Source: Mycobacterium triplex
Lineage (GTDB): Bacteria > Actinomycetota > Actinomycetes > Mycobacteriales > Mycobacteriaceae
Assembly: GCF_000689255.1 (NCBI RefSeq)
Contig: NZ_HG964447.1
Coordinates: 124,001-188,000, forward strand
Direction: 5' to 3'
Length of the DNA stretch: 64,000 bases
Positions 7,595 to 15,480 of this stretch are shown here, in pieces. The notes under the pieces are model-generated. The model was not told the DNA's origin. It made no database searches and saw nothing but the letters and a program-made list of their open reading frames with translations. The position numbers were made by a program, and so were the translations under genes. The stretch's first letter is position 1. The number at the start of each line of letters is the position of its first letter.

Positions 7595-9679
7595 ATGCCA
7601 TTGACGACCGGCCAGACGTTCGCCGGGTACACCATCATTCGCTTGCTTGGGTCGGGCGGAATGGGCGAGGTGTATCTCGCCCAACACCCACGGTTACCGC
7701 GCCGAGATGCCCTCAAGCTGCTACCTCGCGAGTGGTCGGCCGACGACGAATTCCGGGCCCGCTTCAACCGCGAAGCCGATCTCGCGTCGACGCTGTGGCA
7801 CCCCCACATCGTCGGTGTCCACGACCGCGGGGAAGAAGATGGTCAACTCTGGATCTCGATGGACTTCGTCGACGGACTGGACGCTGCCCGGCTCCTGGCC
7901 GATCGATACCCCGCTGGAATGCCCCCCGAAGACGTCGTCCGCATCGTAAGCGGCGTCGCCAGCGCGCTAGACCACGCCCACAAGCAAGCTTTGCTCCACC
8001 GAGACGTCAAGCCAGCCAACATCATGCTCACCCATCTCGACGACAAGGGTGAGCAACGAATCCTGCTGACCGACTTCGGGATAGCTCGTAACGTCGACGA
8101 CATCAGCGGGCTGACGAAGACCAACATGACGGTGGGCACGGTGGCCTACTGTGCACCGGAGCAGTTACTCGGCGAAGACCTCGATGGTCGTGCGGACCAA
8201 TACGCACTGGCTGCCACGGCTTACCATCTGTTCTGCGGCTCGCAGCTCTTCCACAATTCAAACCCCGCGGTTGTCATCAGCCGTCACCTCAATGTGCCTC
8301 CACCAGCTCTGGCTGACCTGCGACCGGCACTTGCCAAATTCGACCCCGTGCTGGCCGTCGGTCTCGCCAAACGTCCCGAAGACCGCTTCGAACGTTGCTC
8401 CGATTTCGTGCACGCCCTGGCCGAACAACTCGATTCTGCCAGTGCCTCAACACCGTCGGCTCCTACCGTGTCAGCGCCGCGGGCTACCCCTTCGGTCGAT
8501 GCCGAGGCCGGGCCATCGCGGCGACGGCGGGTAGCCGTAGCCGTCACCGTCGCTGTTCTTGTGGGCGCTTCAATCAGCGCGGCCGCGTTGCTGATGCGGC
8601 AGTCCTCGCACGACCAATCCGCGCGGAGCACCGCAACTACCGCGGCGCCGGCTGCGTCACCGGTCACGTTCGAGAACATGCGGGATTTCGTCACCAGCTA
8701 TTACGGGGAGCTCCCAGCTCATCCCACAGACGCGTGGACAAAACTCGATAGCAAGTACCAAAACCAAACAGGGCAACGTGAATTCGTTGATTTCTGGGCG
8801 ACAATACAGTCGGTGACCGTTCTTTCGGTCAGCCCCCGCGACGCCAGCAGCGTGGTTGCCGAACTCAAGTACGTCCGACCAGACGGAACATCAAGTACCG
8901 AAACCCGTTGGCTCAAAGTGGTGTTGGTGAACGGCGTGATGCTCCTCGATGGATCTGATCGCGTCGGATCAGTCAGTGGATCGCCGACGTCACCAACGCA
9001 GCCGTTATTCTCGCCAAAGGCGATCGATCAAGTGTTGCTGACTGCTGACCAGCTGAGCAAGGTGCTCGGAGTGACCGTCGCCAGCACTCCCGCCGGTGAT
9101 GGGGGCGGCGGCCTTGCCATTGAATCGTCGTCGTACGGGATGTCGGATCATTCAAGCCAAGTCACGCCACGATCATGTGTTGGCGTGGTGTTCACCGGTG
9201 AGCATGACGTCTATGCCCCCTCCCAGCCCACCGAAATCAAAACTCAAACCATTGGCCACGTGTACCTCGGTTCGCCGGGCCCGCACCTCATCGAACAAAC
9301 CGCAGCGGTGTATCCCTCCGCGAAAGACGCCCAGGACTTCTTGAATTCGGCGCAGGCTCAATGGAATACCTGTGCGAAAAGTGAAGTCGATGCCTCCCTG
9401 GGCTTCGAGAACGGCGCCGGTTATGTCTTGGGCCCAGTGCAGCGGCAAGGAGACCTCATCACCGTTTCCATGGCCACAAATAGTGGGGAGAACGGGCCAG
9501 ATGCATGCCAGCAGGCAATGGGAGCCCACGGGAACGTCATCGTCGAAACGCGCAGCTGCCAGGTCCCGAAGATCGCTTCAAACTACGACCCCGATCAGGG
9601 ATGGCCGCGGGATCCTGCATGGGCTGTCCCCGATGCCAAACGGGTGGCCACCGCAATGCTGGGAAACGTCAAGCCGTAA
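7595..9679 (+). CDS. Receptor Ser/Thr protein kinase, PknH-type
   Basis: 694 residues from an ATG at 7595. The kinase domain occupies residues 12-280: glycine loop GSGGMGEV (19-26), Lys41 in DALK, catalytic HRDVKPAN with Asp137, then DFG and the APE-like APEQ. A proline/alanine linker follows, then one transmembrane helix at about 310-332. The outer part has an NTF2-like segment (about 345-460) and a C-terminal domain (about 475-690) with paired cysteines typical of the PknH_C sensor domain (PF14032). The kinase phosphorylates proteins inside the cell in response to something outside the membrane. Likely partners in this window are the FHA-HTH regulator at 20952 and the DUF4333 protein at 10443. 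Confidence 0.93.
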   Translation: MPLTTGQTFAGYTIIRLLGSGGMGEVYLAQHPRLPRRDALKLLPREWSADDEFRARFNREADLASTLWHPHIVGVHDRGEEDGQLWISMDFVDGLDAARLLADRYPAGMPPEDVVRIVSGVASALDHAHKQALLHRDVKPANIMLTHLDDKGEQRILLTDFGIARNVDDISGLTKTNMTVGTVAYCAPEQLLGEDLDGRADQYALAATAYHLFCGSQLFHNSNPAVVISRHLNVPPPALADLRPALAKFDPVLAVGLAKRPEDRFERCSDFVHALAEQLDSASASTPSAPTVSAPRATPSVDAEAGPSRRRRVAVAVTVAVLVGASISAAALLMRQSSHDQSARSTATTAAPAASPVTFENMRDFVTSYYGELPAHPTDAWTKLDSKYQNQTGQREFVDFWATIQSVTVLSVSPRDASSVVAELKYVRPDGTSSTETRWLKVVLVNGVMLLDGSDRVGSVSGSPTSPTQPLFSPKAIDQVLLTADQLSKVLGVTVASTPAGDGGGGLAIESSSYGMSDHSSQVTPRSCVGVVFTGEHDVYAPSQPTEIKTQTIGHVYLGSPGPHLIEQTAAVYPSAKDAQDFLNSAQAQWNTCAKSEVDASLGFENGAGYVLGPVQRQGDLITVSMATNSGENGPDACQQAMGAHGNVIVETRSCQVPKIASNYDPDQGWPRDPAWAVPDAKRVATAMLGNVKP

Positions 9680-9783
9680 CTGCTGCAGCCGTACTAGTGC
9701 AACTTCATCTGGGAATCGGCCGGTGCGTGGGCCCCGATCGGCAAAAGCCGAAAGTCCGCCCTGACCTTACCCGAGCGGATAGG

Positions 9784-10191
9784 TCAATCCATCCGGCGCT
9801 CACGAAGCCGGAAGATGAGTCTTTGCCGCCAGTTCGCGCCCGGCCCAGATTTCAGGAGCTGGAATTGAGAGCCTGAAAGCCCGCTCGGGTTGCCGCGCGG
9901 ATCGGCCCCCGTGATCAAGACCGGGCCACGCAGCAAGGGCAGGGTGAATGCCGACATCGTCGCAGCGGCAAAGAGATTGAGTGTCGCCATGCGATTAACC
10001 GGCGCATTTCGGCCGGTATGGCCGAACCAAAACACCGCGCCGCCACGAGCGGTGAGCGTTTCGACTTGCTTGCCGATGCAATCGGTTACGACGTGATCGC
10101 TGATCGCGACCAGGTGCATCCGTTCCTCAGCAGTGACGACGATGCCCAGCTGGGCCCGCGTCCAAAGTAGCGCTTGCTCGTAGGGATCCAT
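9784..10191 (-). CDS. Hypothetical protein
   Basis: 135 residues from ATG 10191, preceded by AAGGG at a good distance. The frame stays open upstream (a KYGYVGTIPL stretch lies just ahead of the ATG), so a longer product is possible. One hydrophobic stretch (TLNLFAAATMSAFTLPLLRGPVLI) may be a membrane or buried helix, and the C-terminus is basic. No family recognised. Divergent from the DUF4333 gene. Confidence 0.5.
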   Translation of the reverse strand: MDPYEQALLWTRAQLGIVVTAEERMHLVAISDHVVTDCIGKQVETLTARGGAVFWFGHTGRNAPVNRMATLNLFAAATMSAFTLPLLRGPVLITGADPRGNPSGLSGSQFQLLKSGPGANWRQRLIFRLRERRMD

Positions 10192-10442
10192 GGAGTCGCC
10201 CTTGCTCAGCGGAATCGTCCCCACATACCCGTATTTGAGCACACCAGGGGCGGCCATTGGGCGGGGTGGCCACCAGCCTCGGCCCGACGCGGGTCGCGAG
10301 CGCGGTCGCCGCATGCGGCGACGACCGGTGAGAGGACGGCAGCTGCGGATCCCGGCACCTCCCGCTTCTACTCGACCTTGCCCGGCAAGGAGCTGCGCGA
10401 CGCACCTTTGCGTAACATCATGAGCCAGGCGAGGGAGTGATG

Positions 10443-11363
10443 ATGAACAGTCCGGAGGACGGGGAGACCACCAGCGCCTCGGGGTCATTGGCGCGAGAAG
10501 GCGGCGAAGAATCCCGCCTGGTCGCACCGCATGATGATCCGGAGCGCACGGTGGTCGTGCCCCGCGGGCACTCGCACGACGACGAAGAATGCACCGTCGT
10601 GGTGCCCAACCCTCAGCAGTTGGTTGACGACCCTGAGCGCACAATGGTGGCGCCCCCGTCGCTCGAGCCGCGACGCAGTGAAGACGCCGACGTCGCAGAT
10701 GACAGCCGACGAGGTAGGCCTGTCCAGGCCGCTTCCGACGGACAGTACGGACAACTCGGGAACTGGCAGCCGACCCCGAACCAGGAAGCCAGTCCGCCAT
10801 CTGGGCCTCCGCCAACGGCGGCGCCGCCGCAGCATCCGAGGCCTGCCCCTACACCGGGCTATCCGCCTGCTGCGCCCCAGAACGCATCAGCACCGGCGGT
10901 TCCCCAGCCGGGTTTCGTTCCCCAACCACTGCACTATGGGCCGGCCAGCCAGTACAGCTTCCCGCCGCCCGGGCCTTACGCCGCCGCGCCCTACGGCCCG
11001 GTTGCACCCGCACGCCCCAGGCGCCCTCAGCGGTCTAAGGCCCTGTTGTGGGGTGGCCTGGGACTGGCTGGCGCGCTCCTGGCGACGGGTGTGGCTATCG
11101 GTTTGTCCAAGCCCAGCTTCCTAACCACCAAGAAACTCGACATCGGGGCTGCCGAAGCGGAGGTCCAAGGCGTACTGACCGACGAGGTCACCGGCTACGG
11201 CGACAAGAACGTTTCCGACGTCAAATGCAATGACGGCGCGAATGTTCCTGTGAGGCAGGGCGCCAGTTTCACCTGCCGGGTTAGCGTCGACGGCACCCCT
11301 CGGCAGGTCACCGTGACGTTCTTGGACAACAACGGCAACTACGAAGTGGGCCGACCCGACTAA
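10443..11363 (+). CDS. DUF4333 membrane protein with three repeated Thr motifs
   Basis: 306 residues from the ATG at 10443 (GGGAG five bases upstream; GTG 10437 and ATG 10440 are also in frame). The cytoplasmic N-terminus holds three spaced copies of a short motif: PERTVVVP (Thr36), EECTVVVP (Thr51) and PERTMVAP (Thr67). A Pro-rich linker (about 110-200) leads to one transmembrane helix (about 207-227) and an extracellular DUF4333 domain with two cysteines (KCNDG, FTCRV). The Thr-Val-Val-Val motifs look like candidate kinase sites and FHA-binding sites. A second DUF4333 protein is encoded at 20012-20590. Confidence 0.85.
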   Translation: MNSPEDGETTSASGSLAREGGEESRLVAPHDDPERTVVVPRGHSHDDEECTVVVPNPQQLVDDPERTMVAPPSLEPRRSEDADVADDSRRGRPVQAASDGQYGQLGNWQPTPNQEASPPSGPPPTAAPPQHPRPAPTPGYPPAAPQNASAPAVPQPGFVPQPLHYGPASQYSFPPPGPYAAAPYGPVAPARPRRPQRSKALLWGGLGLAGALLATGVAIGLSKPSFLTTKKLDIGAAEAEVQGVLTDEVTGYGDKNVSDVKCNDGANVPVRQGASFTCRVSVDGTPRQVTVTFLDNNGNYEVGRPD

Positions 11364-11411
11364 CCGGTCGGCTCCCCGGGGCCGACCGTATGTGTCTGTA
11401 GTCTGCGCGGC

Positions 11412-12002
11412 ATGGCCGATAAGACTGCGGTCGCGCACCACGAGGCGGCCCACACCGTCGCTGCGCTGATGACTGCGAACAACGGGCTACTTGATGACCG
11501 GATGGCCGTCACCATGGGCACGATCGACGGAGGTCCGTCCGGGGGCAACAGCAAGGTACTGATATCAAGCGATCACCCGGTGCAGGCCGCGTTCATCTAT
11601 TACGCGGGCCCGTGGGCAGAGGCCCGCTTGCAGTGGGGTAAGCCAGCGCACGCAGTGGACGACACGGACGAAGACGGTAAGTCATTTCGCCAGACCGTCG
11701 CTGAGAAATTCGACTTCGGGGCTGACAGTGACGGCGCCTGCTATGCGGGTCTAATCCAGGTCGTCCCAAGCATTCCCGACAACGAGCCGTACTGGTCGGG
11801 CCAACTAGAACAAGCCTGGCCAGTCGTCGAAAAGATGGCCGGTGCGCTGCTTGACCGGCTCAACGGCGCAGAGCCGCGGCCCTACCTGCCCCAGTTGGGC
11901 GGCAACCGCACGATGCGAAACGTCTCCATGAGCTACGGCGAGGTTGTGGACTTGGTTAAGCCGCTGCTGGAAACGTGCGCGATGTGGCGCTACCTCTCGT
12001 AG
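11412..12002 (+). CDS. Putative metallopeptidase-like protein (HEAAH motif)
   Basis: 196 residues from an ATG at 11412. The very N-terminus reads AVAHHEAAHTVAALM, giving HExxH at His10, Glu11 and His14, the zinc-binding pattern of FtsH-like (M41) and related peptidases. A downstream stretch YYAGPWAEARLQW resembles the segment that usually follows in M41-type proteins and supplies a third ligand. No signal peptide and no AAA domain, so it would be a cytoplasmic stand-alone peptidase-like protein. Such proteins occur on phages and plasmids; the substrate is unknown. Confidence 0.65.
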   Translation: MADKTAVAHHEAAHTVAALMTANNGLLDDRMAVTMGTIDGGPSGGNSKVLISSDHPVQAAFIYYAGPWAEARLQWGKPAHAVDDTDEDGKSFRQTVAEKFDFGADSDGACYAGLIQVVPSIPDNEPYWSGQLEQAWPVVEKMAGALLDRLNGAEPRPYLPQLGGNRTMRNVSMSYGEVVDLVKPLLETCAMWRYLS

Positions 12003-12100
12003 CCGAGCGCCGCGACGATCAGCGGTACCGACAGCAGCAATGAGAGCCGTCGCTATCCGGCACGAATCTGACTGCGGGACACCAGGAATCTTCCGCGCCT

Positions 12101-12261
12101 CTGAAATGCGCGGCAGCGCGTCGCTGGGCGATATCCGTTGCAGGGTGCCTGCCAACCGGAGAAGGAGTCGATCCTTTGGGCCCGGATCGCTGGGCTCTGT
12201 TTGTCAGTCCGTGGGCAACCGTGGAATGACCCGTCGATCCTTTGGGCCCGGATCGCTGGGC
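12101..12261 (-). CRISPR. Short CRISPR array, two 29-bp repeats plus degenerate terminal repeat
   Basis: Identical 29-bp repeats lie at 12233-12261 and 12167-12195, and a third, degenerate unit ends at 12129 with its first nine bases (minus-strand reading) conserved. The period is exactly 66 bases in both intervals, giving 37-bp spacers at 12196-12232 and 12130-12166. Read on the minus strand the repeat begins GCCCAGC and contains GATCC, a nine-base loop, then GGATC and a terminal GAC: a hairpin near the 3' end followed by GAC, as in type V crRNAs. The degenerate copy is farthest from the effector gene, as expected for a trailer end, so the array runs in the same direction as cas12m, 48 bases downstream of it. 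Confidence 0.88.
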
Positions 12262-12308
12262 GAAGTCCTCGTGAGTCATTGTAGCCAGTGGCACGCTAGG
12301 CCGGCGGG

Positions 12309-14171
12309 TCAAGGCTGCACCGGTGGTTGCGCCGCTCGAGCGAGCATCAGCGCCGTCGCTGAAAGATCGGGGTCATAGGTGCGACCGCACCCGGCGCAAA
12401 TGATCTTGCGGCGCCGCCGTCGGCTCTCTACCCGGTTCTCATATCCACAGCCGGCGTGGATTCGGCTCAACCCCGCAGCGGGCACCACTATCACCGGGAC
12501 GCCGTCGCGGGTCGCTGCGGCGACCATGCTCGACCGCAGAGCGCCAGGCGCTGCATGATCGCGGCGGCGATCGATTTGGCGCTGTAGGTCGGCAGGAATC
12601 CTAGTGTGCTCCATGGTGTTTCGTATCACGGCGGAGATATTGGTGTCATCGACGACTAGGCGCCCGCACTGGCTGACCAGCGCGCTTGCAACCCGCCGCC
12701 ACAAGTCCGTGCGGTGGCCGAGGGCTCGTGCACGGCCGTGCGCTTGCTGTTGCCATAACAGTTTGTCGGCCCGCCGCCACGCTTCAAGCGGTTGGGCGAT
12801 CTCGAGGTCGGAGCCGCGCCAGGCGAGCGCGAGGGCGGCGAATCGAGCGGGGGAGCGCCACCGCGCAGCATCGGCGGCGGTGATCTGTTCGTCGGGCCGG
12901 ATCGGATGCGGCCGCGGCCCCTGGTCGGCAAGCCACGTGCTCAGCCGGTCCCGGATGTCGTTCAATGCCGCATCACGAGCCGAGGCGATCTCGGCGTAGC
13001 GCTCTAGCCGGGTCCCGACGGAGCCGGGCGCGATGATGCGGCCCGAGATTCCCTCGACGATGGGCACGATCACGTCGGCCAGTTCGGATGGGATCGCCAC
13101 TGGTCGGTCTGAGCGCCAATGCGCGACCACGACACCCTCATCGATGGCATGCCAGCCCAAATGTATGGCCAGGGTGGGGAGATCGCCGCGGCGGGGGACA
13201 GTCGGATGGGGGAGCCGCGCGGTGATCGAAAGCCGCGCCCGCAGATCGGCGCCGAGTCGGGTGACGGTGAGTTTGGCGCGGGTGATATCGGCGTCTTGGG
13301 GCAGCCAGCGGTGGGCTTGGACCGGCAAGTCAATCCACTGTGGTTGGCCCCCAAGGGATCCGCATCGCATCCGCACCGTAATGCGTCCTGCGTGGCGCTG
13401 CTCGGCGCGGGTCATGGATGCCCACTGGTCGGGGTCAACCCACGGCAGGTGCAGGACGTTATGGTAGCGCCCGGCGGGATCGGCGAGCAGCATCGGAGTC
13501 CGTGGCGGCGCGCCGGCGGTTCGCTGCAGTTGGACCGCGAGGGTGCCGGTGCCGTCAAAGCGGTGGTGGCGCAGCGCAGCTGGGCGGCCTTGGGCGCGCT
13601 GTTGCTGGATTCGGCGCACCGCCGCCTTATGTTCGTCCATGACGCTGTTGAACGTCGCCCAGAACAGCGTCGGGTCGCCGTGTTGGCAGTAGGTGCGGTA
13701 GAGGGCTTTCTGCTCGGCCGCCAGTTGTGCGCCGCGGTCGCGGCGGCGCTGCGCGGCGTCTTGCCTCACGTCGGCGATCGCTTCCCGGCGGGCGTGGCGT
13801 GCGGCTTTGAGTGCGGTCCTGGCGTCGTGTAGTCGCTCGGTGATCGCGGTGTTCACGCGTTTGCCTCTGGCTGCGGAGCGGGCAGCCTTCAGTGCCTCGT
13901 TGGCCGCGATGGCCTCCGCTTCGGTCGCCGCGACGTGAGCTTCAGCGGCCGCTACCGTCGGATACGACGACCAGATCGCCTTGATGTCTTCGTCATAGGC
14001 CAGTTGCAAGGTGACCAGATCCTCGCGCAGGCTATGTGCGAGCCGCAGTTGCTGGCGGACCACCTCAGGAATTTGCCACCGGTAGTGGACGCCCATCGTG
14101 TGAACGGTGATAGCGCCCTCGGGTGTCACTGGCCCCGGCTGGACGGGCTCATCATCGGAGGCCATGGTCAT
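12309..14171 (-). CDS. cas12m: Cas12m-type (type V-M) CRISPR effector
   Basis: 620 residues from the ATG at 14171, set by an ATGA overlap with the RES toxin stop. The N-terminal block VHTMGVHYRWQIPEV...LREDLV.LQLAYDEDIKAIWSSYP closely matches what I recall of the mycobacterial Cas12m2 (about 600 residues). RuvC parts: motif I has His337 in IHLGW where nucleases have Asp; motif II has LVVDDT with Asp508/Asp509; a zinc ribbon HxxC...C592xxC595; and motif III YDPD with Asp602. Established for Cas12m: it binds double-stranded DNA under crRNA guidance and silences transcription without cutting. The motif I change fits a non-cutting enzyme. No cas1, cas2 or cas4 is nearby. It is the last gene of an operon with a toxin-antitoxin pair and is followed by its array. 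Confidence 0.93.
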   Translation of the reverse strand: MTMASDDEPVQPGPVTPEGAITVHTMGVHYRWQIPEVVRQQLRLAHSLREDLVTLQLAYDEDIKAIWSSYPTVAAAEAHVAATEAEAIAANEALKAARSAARGKRVNTAITERLHDARTALKAARHARREAIADVRQDAAQRRRDRGAQLAAEQKALYRTYCQHGDPTLFWATFNSVMDEHKAAVRRIQQQRAQGRPAALRHHRFDGTGTLAVQLQRTAGAPPRTPMLLADPAGRYHNVLHLPWVDPDQWASMTRAEQRHAGRITVRMRCGSLGGQPQWIDLPVQAHRWLPQDADITRAKLTVTRLGADLRARLSITARLPHPTVPRRGDLPTLAIHLGWHAIDEGVVVAHWRSDRPVAIPSELADVIVPIVEGISGRIIAPGSVGTRLERYAEIASARDAALNDIRDRLSTWLADQGPRPHPIRPDEQITAADAARWRSPARFAALALAWRGSDLEIAQPLEAWRRADKLLWQQQAHGRARALGHRTDLWRRVASALVSQCGRLVVDDTNISAVIRNTMEHTRIPADLQRQIDRRRDHAAPGALRSSMVAAATRDGVPVIVVPAAGLSRIHAGCGYENRVESRRRRRKIICAGCGRTYDPDLSATALMLARAAQPPVQP

Positions 14172-14800
14172 AAGATCGTGTAGCCAATCTCGCCAGCTGC
14201 TGCTTGCGTGATCGACCAGACGAGCGGGTGCGCGAGCGGGCGTGAGAACGCCGGCATCATCGGGATAGAGTCGGCGGCCGCGGTCCACAGCACAATGTTG
14301 GGCCGCCCGGTCATCGTCGACGGGACGTAGAGCCCGTCCAGGTCAGGCCAAGTCGTGTAGATAGCACGGGCCCAGCGCCGGCATACCGAGCGTGGCGCGG
14401 CCAGTAGTGCGGTCGAGGCGCTGTTGCGCAGCAGCCAAGTTGTGGACAAGTCGAGCAGGTGCAGTGGCCGCTGGGGGTGCCAGGCGGTCAGGGTCGGAGT
14501 GCCTGCGCGGGTGTCGATCACGCGCGTTGTTTGGTAGACCTCGGCCAGGCTGGTTGCGAGATCGGCTGCGGCATACAGCACACCTTCGCTGCGTGCGCCA
14601 GGTGAAGGGCCCGGGTGGGGGTCCCACCGCATCGATGGCAGCGGCCCGTAGGTGCGCAGTTGGTTCCAAGGCAGCACGTGCTCGCCGGCGGTGCGGTGGA
14701 CCCGCCATAGCGTGCCGGTGTAGTCGATGCTGTCTTGCGGTTCTTGGACGAGCTGCGCGGGAGGTGTTCGAGGCGCTTTCGGTTTGGGCTGGGGGCTCAC
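14168..14800 (-). CDS. RES-domain toxin (NAD+ phosphorylase family)
   Basis: 210 residues from the ATG at 14800, in an ATGA overlap with the antitoxin stop. The RES fold signatures are visible: LWRVHR with Arg33, a PSMRWDP segment with Arg58, then ADLATSLAEVYQ with Glu87, and a late Ser in GLYVPST. Family knowledge: RES toxins such as MbcT of M. tuberculosis and ParT/Res deplete NAD+ (or ADP-ribosylate targets) unless bound by a cognate Xre/MbcA antitoxin. The gene sits between its antitoxin and cas12m with four-base overlaps on both sides, so all three are translated from one message. Confidence 0.9.
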   Translation of the reverse strand: MSPQPKPKAPRTPPAQLVQEPQDSIDYTGTLWRVHRTAGEHVLPWNQLRTYGPLPSMRWDPHPGPSPGARSEGVLYAAADLATSLAEVYQTTRVIDTRAGTPTLTAWHPQRPLHLLDLSTTWLLRNSASTALLAAPRSVCRRWARAIYTTWPDLDGLYVPSTMTGRPNIVLWTAAADSIPMMPAFSRPLAHPLVWSITQAAAGEIGYTIL

Positions 14801-15384
14801 CAGCGTCCGAGATCCTCGAGGAAGCCGGCGACCAACTCGGCGTCACCGCCGGCGGCCAGATGCTCGATCGGCGTGCGGTTGTCAAAGTCGGGCTGCGCGG
14901 TGTGCATGAACGCATCCAGGACCGCGGGGGTAGCGTCGCGTGGTATCGCAGGCACGATTACGTCCAAGCCCGGAAGCAGCTCCTTCCCGAGGAACTGCCA
15001 GCGGGGGATGCGTCGGCTTCCCTGAAGATCGAAGGCCCATAGCGCTTTTCCGGTGATCCGCCGTGACACGCGCGACCGATCGACACCCAAGATCGCGGCG
15101 GCTTCTTTGATGCTGACCGATCCAGAAAGCGCGCCGGTGAGTTGCCGCAACGCAACACGGGCGCGGGCCTGGCGCTCATCGTCGGCCGACCATGTCTCGA
15201 TGACTGCCTCGGCGCTGGGTTCGGCGTGGGTGCGAAGAAAGTCCACCTCCGTCTTCGACAGCGTGGTTGCTCCCGGGATCGCCGCAAACGCGGAATCTAG
15301 CTCGTTGAGAACCTCCTCCACCGAGAGGTCAATCCGGTGCTTGGCCAATAGGGCACCCAACGCGGGCGCCGCCGAACCGTTCAT
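14797..15384 (-). CDS. Xre/MbcA/ParS-type antitoxin
   Basis: 195 residues from ATG 15384 (GTG 15390 is also in frame). Residues about 90-125 carry a helix-turn-helix (SIKEAAAILGVDRSRVSRRI), and the C-terminal 60 residues (LDAFMHTAQPDFDNRTPIEHLAAGGDAELVAGFLED) match the toxin-binding region of Xre/MbcA/ParS antitoxins (DUF2384 type), with the characteristic 'TPIEHL...G' stretch. It neutralises the RES toxin encoded next and should repress its own promoter through the palindrome at 15411-15442. A -10 hexamer TAGTAT ends seven bases before the ATG, so the message is probably leaderless. Confidence 0.9.
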   Translation of the reverse strand: MNGSAAPALGALLAKHRIDLSVEEVLNELDSAFAAIPGATTLSKTEVDFLRTHAEPSAEAVIETWSADDERQARARVALRQLTGALSGSVSIKEAAAILGVDRSRVSRRITGKALWAFDLQGSRRIPRWQFLGKELLPGLDVIVPAIPRDATPAVLDAFMHTAQPDFDNRTPIEHLAAGGDAELVAGFLEDLGRW

Positions 15385-15390
15385 ACGCAC

Positions 15391-15442
15391 ATACTAGCAC
15401 GCATGTGCTGTTCTGTGCGGCCCGCGCATGGGCCACACAGAA
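15391..15442 (-). promoter_or_regulatory. Promoter and operator of the antitoxin-toxin-cas12m operon
   Basis: A near-perfect inverted repeat lies at 15411-15442: arms TTCTGTGCGGCCC and GGGCCACACAGAA (12 of 13 positions pair) around six bases. A second small dyad, AGCAC-GCAT-GTGCT, is at 15396-15409. Read on the minus strand, TAGTAT (15396-15391) is a good -10 box placed just before the antitoxin ATG. The dyads sit at the position where an Xre-type antitoxin would bind and shut off its operon. The divergent protease gene at 15481 may be controlled from the same site. Confidence 0.7.
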
Positions 15443-15480
15443 CGGGGCGCGCGCGGATCTTGCGACGATAAGGTTGCCTC

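Noticed and set aside
12019..12378. Open frames on both strands crossing the CRISPR array
   Set aside because: They run through the repeats and spacers, lack SD sequences and have no protein-like features; the 66-base periodicity explains the region.
14168..14288. Upstream extension of Cas12m by 39 codons
   Set aside because: It would overlap the RES toxin by 120 bases; the ATGA-coupled ATG at 14171 and the family's N-terminus support the shorter form.
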